Shown here: piece by piece, positions 58,800-64,000 of the stretch
Position numbering within the stretch: position 1 is the first letter of the stretch
Layout: each line of letters begins with the position of its first letter
NCBI GenBank assembly: GCA_964561115.1
Contig: CAZLOE010000001.1
Span: 1-64,000 of the forward strand
Reading direction: 5' to 3'
Length of the DNA: 64,000 nucleotides
From: CAZBSE01 sp964561115
Lineage (GTDB): Bacteria; Actinomycetota; Humimicrobiia; Humimicrobiales; Humimicrobiaceae
Made by a program: the position numbers and the translations under genes
Notes under the pieces: generated by a model
Database searches by the model: none
The model's input: only the letters and a program-made list of their open reading frames with translations
Told to the model about the DNA's origin: nothing

Positions 58800-61652
58800 T
58801 TAACTTTTAGCAGGAGTATCTGATTTTCTCCTTTTATAAATAATCTCGTTTATGAAGTTTATTATAAGAACGCTTATTACCGAGCATGCAATAATTAAAA
58901 TCCAGTGGTATAAGCCAAGGCTTGCAGTCTTGAATATATCCTGAAGCCAGGGGATATAGATTATCCCGATCTGTAGCAGGATCGATGCAAAAACAGCAAA
59001 GTTTAGATATCTGTTCGCAAATATATTCTTTCTGAATATGCCCTTATCCTCAAACCTGAAATTAAAAGTATGGAAGAGCTGGGTTATTACAAGAGTGGTA
59101 AATACTGAAGTCTGGAAAATCTCCCGGTCATAAGAAAGATTTTGGGTACTGAAAAGAAGGGGACCTGCAAAGTATACAAAAAGTGCCCCCAGAGTCAAAA
59201 CAATACCCTGCCATAAAATAGTATAGAGTCCTCTTCTGCTTAAAATATGTTCTTTTTTCTTGGTAGCCTTTCTTTTCATGATATCTTTTTCGGGAGGATC
59301 TATACCCAGTGCCATGGCAGGCAGCCCATCGGTTATCAGGTTCATCCAGAGTATTTGGACAGGCAGCAGCGGAATGTATAGAAATCCTCTCTGGCCGGTC
59401 ATAAAGTAGAATATATAATCACCTGCCACTATGGCGATAAACATCAGGAGAACTTCCGAAATATTGCATGACAGAAGGAATAATATGAATTTTTTCAGGT
59501 TATCATATATTACTCTTCCCTGTTTTACGGCTTTTACTATGGTGGCAAAATTATCATCGGTCAGGATCATGTCGCTTGATTCTTTACTTACATCAGTCCC
59601 TACTATTCCCATTGCCACGCCAATATCGGCTCTTTTTAGTGATGGGGCATCATTTATTCCATCACCGGTCATAGCAACTATATGCCCGTTTTTCTTTAGA
59701 GCTTCTATAATGTCCACTTTGCTGGCAGGAGATACTCTGGCGAATATTCTTATATCTTCTATCTGGTTTTCAAGTTCCTCTCTGGTCATCCTGTCAAATT
59801 CTTCACTGTCAATGATTTTGTCGGCAGCGCCAAGTATCCCCAGTTCCTCCCCTATGGCTCTGGCAGTTATTTTATGGTCCCCGGTCACCATAATGATCTT
59901 AATATTAGCTTTTTTACATTTTTCAATAGCGTCGTATACTTCCGGCCTAGGAGGATCTATCATTCCTGCTATACCAAGATATACAAGATCGTGTTCTGAT
60001 TCTTTTATTTCCTCTTTATAAGGAAGACTGTCCAGATATTTAAAGGCAAAAGCAAGATTTCTCATTGCCCTGCCGGCAAGCAGAAGATTGTTTTTACTGA
60101 TTTTTTTCTTGTCAGTGTCAGTTAGATTTTCTATCCTGCCATTTTTTATTATTTTAGTGCATTTACCTGTAATTACCTCGGGAGCCCCCTTTGAGAACAG
60201 GATGTATTTATGACCAGAATTGGTATTGCCGCCGGCTGGTATTTTGTTAATGGTGGTCATCATCTTGCGGCCGGAATCAAATGGTTCTTCCAGTGTTCTG
60301 GGATAGTCTTTTTCAAGCTGGTCTTTGTCTATTGAGTAAAAACTGCTCATTTCAATCAGTGCTGCTTCGGTAGGGTCTCCGGCGATTTCCCCTTTTTCCT
60401 TATCTATGTAGTGTGCATCATTGCACAGGACAGCATTTTCAATTAGTATTTTAAGTGCACCGCGGCTGTCTAAATTCTTCAGTCTTGGGGGGTTTTTTAT
60501 ACTATTTTTATCTTTCTTACTATATTTTTCTATAAAATCATTATAGTCCCCGACCTCATTTAGGCCTGAATAGATTCTTCGCACCATCATCTTATTCTCA
60601 GTAAGGGTCCCCGTTTTATCCGTACAGATGACAGAGACACTGCCCAGGGTCTCAACAGAGCTAAGTCTTCTCACAATGGCATTATTTTTAGCCATCTTCT
60701 GGACACCGAGTGCTAGGGAAACTGTGACTATGGCCGGTAATCCTTCGGGTATGGACGCGACTGCCAGTGCAACGGCAACCAGGAGCATCTGTGCGATTGA
60801 ATTGCCCTTAAGTATTCCAGACAGGAAGACAATAACACTTACAGCAAGGCATATTATGCCGATCTTTTTTCCTACTGTTTTTAATTCAATTTGAAGTGGA
60901 GTAAGTTCTTCTTGTTCCTGGACCATACTGGCGATTTTACCTATCTCGGTATGGGATCCTGTACCGATGACCACTGCGCTGCATCTCCCCTTGACAATTG
61001 TAGTACCGCTGAACAGCATATTTTTCTTATCACCGAGTGCAGTATTTGTTTTTTTAATAGTACTGATGGTTTTATTTACCGGAAGGGATTCACCAGTGAT
61101 AATTGATTCATTGGCCTGAAGATTTACCTGATCAATGATTCTGCTGTCTGCCGGTACGAGGTCTCCTGCGTTAAGTTTTATAATGTCCCCGGGAACTAAA
61201 TTTTTAGAATAAATACTTGATTCCCGTCCATCTCTTATGACTAAGGCACTGGGGGAGGCAAGCTCTTTTAGGGCCTGCAGGGCTCTTTCAGCTCTGAACT
61301 CCTGAACAAATCCCAGAACCGAGTTTAATATCAGTATGATGAGTATCACGATGGCATCGGTGATTTCTCTTATGATTATCCCTGAGATTAATGCAGCCGC
61401 AATAAGTATCCATATCATAAAGTCATTGAACTGTGAAATGAATATTTTAAAAGGCGACCGCCCCCTTTTTTCTTCCAGCTGGTTATAACCATAGAGGGAT
61501 ACCCGCTCACCAGCGTCTTTTCTGCTTATACCGTTTTTAGGGTCGGTCTTCAGAATGTTTAAGACTTCCCGGGCAGACTTTGTATGCCATAATGGTTTTT
61601 TAGAAAGAACAGGATCGGTTCTGGAATTGTCAGTTTTATATTTTATTACCAT
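58800..61652 (-). CDS. Calcium-transporting P-type ATPase (P2A type)
   Basis: A 950-residue pump. Motifs in order: N-terminal cation-ATPase domain (LWHTKSAREVLNILKTDPKNG), TGES actuator loop (IITGESLPVNK), PEGLPAIVT in TM4, the phosphorylation site CSVICTDKTGTLTENKM-like ICTDKTGTLTENK, KGAPE for ATP binding, GDGINDAP hinge, then six C-terminal helices. PEGLP and the C-terminal layout (NLITDGLPAMALG) place it with SERCA/PMR1-like calcium pumps. It stands as a single gene. Confidence 0.93.
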   Translation of the reverse strand: MVIKYKTDNSRTDPVLSKKPLWHTKSAREVLNILKTDPKNGISRKDAGERVSLYGYNQLEEKRGRSPFKIFISQFNDFMIWILIAAALISGIIIREITDAIVILIILILNSVLGFVQEFRAERALQALKELASPSALVIRDGRESSIYSKNLVPGDIIKLNAGDLVPADSRIIDQVNLQANESIITGESLPVNKTISTIKKTNTALGDKKNMLFSGTTIVKGRCSAVVIGTGSHTEIGKIASMVQEQEELTPLQIELKTVGKKIGIICLAVSVIVFLSGILKGNSIAQMLLVAVALAVASIPEGLPAIVTVSLALGVQKMAKNNAIVRRLSSVETLGSVSVICTDKTGTLTENKMMVRRIYSGLNEVGDYNDFIEKYSKKDKNSIKNPPRLKNLDSRGALKILIENAVLCNDAHYIDKEKGEIAGDPTEAALIEMSSFYSIDKDQLEKDYPRTLEEPFDSGRKMMTTINKIPAGGNTNSGHKYILFSKGAPEVITGKCTKIIKNGRIENLTDTDKKKISKNNLLLAGRAMRNLAFAFKYLDSLPYKEEIKESEHDLVYLGIAGMIDPPRPEVYDAIEKCKKANIKIIMVTGDHKITARAIGEELGILGAADKIIDSEEFDRMTREELENQIEDIRIFARVSPASKVDIIEALKKNGHIVAMTGDGINDAPSLKRADIGVAMGIVGTDVSKESSDMILTDDNFATIVKAVKQGRVIYDNLKKFILFLLSCNISEVLLMFIAIVAGDYIFYFMTGQRGFLYIPLLPVQILWMNLITDGLPAMALGIDPPEKDIMKRKATKKKEHILSRRGLYTILWQGIVLTLGALFVYFAGPLLFSTQNLSYDREIFQTSVFTTLVITQLFHTFNFRFEDKGIFRKNIFANRYLNFAVFASILLQIGIIYIPWLQDIFKTASLGLYHWILIIACSVISVLIINFINEIIYKRRKSDTPAKS

Positions 61653-61764
61653 TCCTCCATTTTCTGTTTACCGGTATATTATTAATTGTAAAAAGATTAG
61701 ATTTACGGGTTGTTAAATATTAAATCATATATATTGCGGTGAGTAAATTGTAAAAGATGGTAAG

Positions 61765-62625
61765 TTATTTCGCACTCCAGATATTGTGAAACATTTCCCA
61801 TTCGGAAATATGGCTCTTTATATACTTTTCCATTACTGCCAGTATTTTTACCATATTTTTGGATATCAGTGTTTCCTTGTCGCCTTCTCTTATAAGGTCG
61901 AGCGGTTCTTCAAAAATCAATAAATGGTTGTATTTATCTTTTCTCCAGATAAAACTTGGCACAAGCGACGCTCCGGATCTTAATGCTATCTGGAGAGCAC
62001 CGGTAGGCAGATAAGCAGTTTCTCCAAAGAATTTGAAAGGCCTTGCAGCCTGTCCGGTAGGGTCCCAGTCAGTAGGTACCGCTATTATTTCATTATTTTT
62101 AAGTATCTTAAAGACTTTCAGCATCCTATTAATATAAAGTGTCTTAAACCCTTTTGACATTCTTTTTGCTTCAAAGAATCTACCAACAAGTTTATTTTTT
62201 CTGACCAGGCTTGTACCCCATATCTTATATCCGTCTACTGCTAATCTGCAGGCACCCCATTCAAAATTTCCGATATGGGCAGTAAAAATAACTACCCCCT
62301 TTCCTTTCAGCAGCGCGCTGTCAAGATTTTCAAGACCCTTTGTTTCTATTCTTTGTTTTAATTTCTCCCTGGAGATAATGGAATGTTTTAAAAAATCTAT
62401 AATGTTCTTCCCCCAGTTTATAAAAATTTTTTTTGCTATATTATGAGTTTCCTTACTGTCCTGGCTGATGCCAAGTACTATAGATATGTTTTTTTTGATG
62501 ACCTTGACACCGACGCCGGTCGCAAACCAGAGCATTGCACCAAAAGCTGCAATACAGTATGAAACGGGATAGGGTGTCGCAATAGCAATAAATTCAACGA
62601 TCCTATATCCTATATATCCAAACAT
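61765..62625 (-). CDS. LpxL/HtrB-like lysophospholipid acyltransferase
   Basis: A 286-residue membrane-associated acyltransferase with an N-terminal hydrophobic helix (YPVSYCIAAFGAMLWFATGVG) and the H(X4)E active-site motif in FTAHIGNFEWGA, followed by a second conserved block (IAVPTDWDPTGQAARPFKFFG). The family acylates lipid A precursors in Gram-negatives and phosphatidylinositol mannosides (PatA) in Actinomycetota. The acceptor here cannot be told. Transcribed away from the eRF1-like gene. Confidence 0.88.
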   Translation of the reverse strand: MFGYIGYRIVEFIAIATPYPVSYCIAAFGAMLWFATGVGVKVIKKNISIVLGISQDSKETHNIAKKIFINWGKNIIDFLKHSIISREKLKQRIETKGLENLDSALLKGKGVVIFTAHIGNFEWGACRLAVDGYKIWGTSLVRKNKLVGRFFEAKRMSKGFKTLYINRMLKVFKILKNNEIIAVPTDWDPTGQAARPFKFFGETAYLPTGALQIALRSGASLVPSFIWRKDKYNHLLIFEEPLDLIREGDKETLISKNMVKILAVMEKYIKSHISEWEMFHNIWSAK

Positions 62626-62768
62626 TGATACTCTCTTTCTTGAAAAGATATTGTATAATAATAATAAATTTTAGTTATAAATTAAAGTTCTTATATCAAT
62701 AGTGGTCTATTTAAGTAATAAAAACAATATTTATCAAATATCAAATAGCGATAGGAGGAGTTTTATTT

Positions 62769-63926
62769 ATGGCAGAACAGGAAAATAAGGGTTCCGGTCT
62801 TGAAGCAATATTGAATTATAAAACTACCGGGAAGTTAGTGGTAAGCGTTTATCTTATGGTAGACGGTTCCAGAGTGATCAAGAAAGACTACCAGACTAAG
62901 TTAAATTCCATGGTTGTCGCTACAAGAGAGAAGATTGAAGCTGATACTAATTTAGACCGAAGCCAGAAAAAGGAAGTATCCGAGACTCTTGAAAAAGTGA
63001 AAGCATATATAAATGATAAGTTTAGGGCAGATTCCACCAGTACAATTGTGATTTTTTCCTCTGGAGACGGGCTCTGGGAGGAATTTAGAATACCTATAAT
63101 AATGAGATCGAAAATAATTGTAGATCCCAAGCCTTACACCCAGAATATAAGATCCCTTATCAATAATTCAAAAAGGTACGGTGTGCTGCTTTTAAACAGA
63201 GAAAAGGCACAGATATATTCTATATATCTTGGGGAAGTAAACCAGTATCTGGCAGCATTTATAAGTGACGTTCCGTCAAAAGTCAATTTTAGGAGCCAGG
63301 CTGCTTTTAGAGAGAAAAAGATACTGGGAAGATTGGAAGAAAAGCTTAACCATTTCTTTAAACAGGTAAATGATAAAGCTATGGAACTTTTTAAAGAAAA
63401 AAAGTTTGATTATTTGATTTTAGCCGGCAGGAGAGAAATAATCCCCAAATTTACCAATTATCTTCACAGTTACCTTCAGTCAAACTGTATTGGAAATATT
63501 GATGCCGAGCCTGATTCAAATATTTCTTTAATTGAGGAAAAGGCTAAAGAGGTCATTGACAGGTTCGAGATTAAATCAAAGAATGATCTGATTGACAGGT
63601 TGCTTGACGAATATAATCCGAATAGAATGGGCGTGCTGGGCATTGACGCAGTGGTAAAATATTTGTTGATCGAGCAGATAAAGACTTTAATATATGACAG
63701 GCAATTCACACATAAGGGATATCTATGCAGTAAATGTCACTATATAACCATTGAACAGAAAGATAGGTGCCCTTATTGTAATGGAGATCTGACATTTTAC
63801 AGTGATATAGTAGATGAGATTGTAGAAGGTGCCCTGGACCAGGGATGTGAGATCGTAGATATAGAAGGTAATAAGAAATTGACGGAAGCCGGAAGCATAG
63901 GTGCCGTGTTGAGGTATAAATTATAA
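62769..63926 (+). CDS. Bacterial archaeo-eukaryotic release factor-like protein (baeRF)
   Basis: A 385-residue protein with the fold order of eRF1/Vms1-like proteins: an N-terminal domain with KLVVSVYLMVDGSR and FSSGDGLWEEFRIPI, a middle domain starting YGVLLLNREKAQIYSIYLGE with the loop FRSQAAFREKKILGRLEEK, and an RNase-H-like/eL30-type C-terminal domain with a zinc ribbon (CSKCHY ... CPYCNG). No GGQ is present; the middle loop has Gln in SQAAFR instead. It fits the bacterial family 10 of archaeo-eukaryotic release factors, related to the ribosome-rescue peptidyl-tRNA hydrolases VLRF1/Vms1. The SD is GATAGGAGGAG. Confidence 0.82.
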   Translation: MAEQENKGSGLEAILNYKTTGKLVVSVYLMVDGSRVIKKDYQTKLNSMVVATREKIEADTNLDRSQKKEVSETLEKVKAYINDKFRADSTSTIVIFSSGDGLWEEFRIPIIMRSKIIVDPKPYTQNIRSLINNSKRYGVLLLNREKAQIYSIYLGEVNQYLAAFISDVPSKVNFRSQAAFREKKILGRLEEKLNHFFKQVNDKAMELFKEKKFDYLILAGRREIIPKFTNYLHSYLQSNCIGNIDAEPDSNISLIEEKAKEVIDRFEIKSKNDLIDRLLDEYNPNRMGVLGIDAVVKYLLIEQIKTLIYDRQFTHKGYLCSKCHYITIEQKDRCPYCNGDLTFYSDIVDEIVEGALDQGCEIVDIEGNKKLTEAGSIGAVLRYKL

Positions 63927-63937
63927 TAAAGATGATT

Positions 63938-64000
63938 TTATTTTGGTTTTTGCAGTTCTGAGAGTTCCTTGGTGAATTGCTTTATATTATCAAACTGCTT
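63938..64000 (-). CDS. C-terminal end of an unidentified gene (partial)
   Basis: On the minus strand a frame from the window edge ends at TAA (63940-63938) and reads KQFDNIKQFTKELSELQKPK, a charged helical tail. It would be convergent with the eRF1-like gene, 11 bases away. Only 20 residues are visible, so neither reality nor identity can be settled. Confidence 0.4.
   Translation of the reverse strand, partial: KQFDNIKQFTKELSELQKPK

Overview
This AT-rich window spans a bacterial chromosomal origin. Genes to the left of about 18.8 kb (rpmH, rnpA, yidD, yidC, jag, mnmE, mnmG, rsmG, parA, parB) read leftwards. Genes to the right (a GHKL-ATPase/HTH gene, dnaA, dnaN) read rightwards. The 480-base gap between them holds DnaA-box-like 9-mers. 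The source looks like an uncultivated, low-GC, deep-branching bacterium with actinobacterial leanings. The evidence is a bS22-type (AURKAIP1/COX24) 31-residue ribosomal protein gene, an OmpR-type (GlnR-like) regulator beside amt-glnK-glnA with 11-bp-phased operator repeats, and a BldC-sized MerR-like HTH protein. The retained mnmE/mnmG pair is unusual for mainstream Actinomycetota, so the assignment is tentative. The 100-N gap shows this is a draft, probably metagenomic, scaffold.

Layout. 1-3.6 kb: nitrogen assimilation (regulator C-terminus, amt, PII, glutamine synthetase). 3.7-9.3 kb: a VIT1-like transporter, a 7TM-PAS-GGDEF-HD-GYP signalling protein, a small HTH regulator with direct repeats upstream, an SPFH protein, a GIY-YIG-like protein and lipoyl synthase. 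9.3-18.8 kb: the leftward origin operon, with two perfect parS sites flanking an unusual truncated MnmG paralogue. 18.8-22.9 kb: oriC, the ATPase/HTH gene, dnaA and dnaN. 22.9-26.8 kb: pantothenate synthesis (DUF2520 reductase, panB, panC, panD) and a lipoprotein. 26.8-36.1 kb: CorA, a solute-binding lipoprotein, an HtrA protease interrupted by a gap and a frameshift, an ECF sigma factor with a small membrane protein, a purine permease, a transglutaminase lipoprotein and a hydrolase. 36.1-44.8 kb: GNAT, DUF2007, HD protein, DUF2779 nuclease, ABC exporter, KAP-type NTPase, and the remnant of a DUF1566 gene. 45.0-48.5 kb: a PadR-controlled envelope operon (PadR, DUF1700, DUF4097, DUF2807, 2TM). 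48.6-64 kb: a frameshifted ADP-ribosylglycohydrolase, archaemetzincin, a SppA-like peptidase, a DUF4015 hydrolase, bS22, class II ribonucleotide reductase with NrdR boxes, a macrodomain protein, a second ABC exporter, a nucleotide-binding protein, a P-type calcium pump, a lipid acyltransferase and a bacterial eRF1-like protein.

No tRNA, rRNA, CRISPR array, prophage or insertion sequence was recognised. The items I rate highest are the MnmG paralogue that lacks both catalytic cysteines, the ATPase/HTH gene coupled to dnaA, the nitrogen operator arrays, a PII protein without the uridylylation tyrosine, an rnpA with no AUG/GUG/UUG start, and two single-base homopolymer frameshifts plus a scaffold gap that is probably an assembly artefact.
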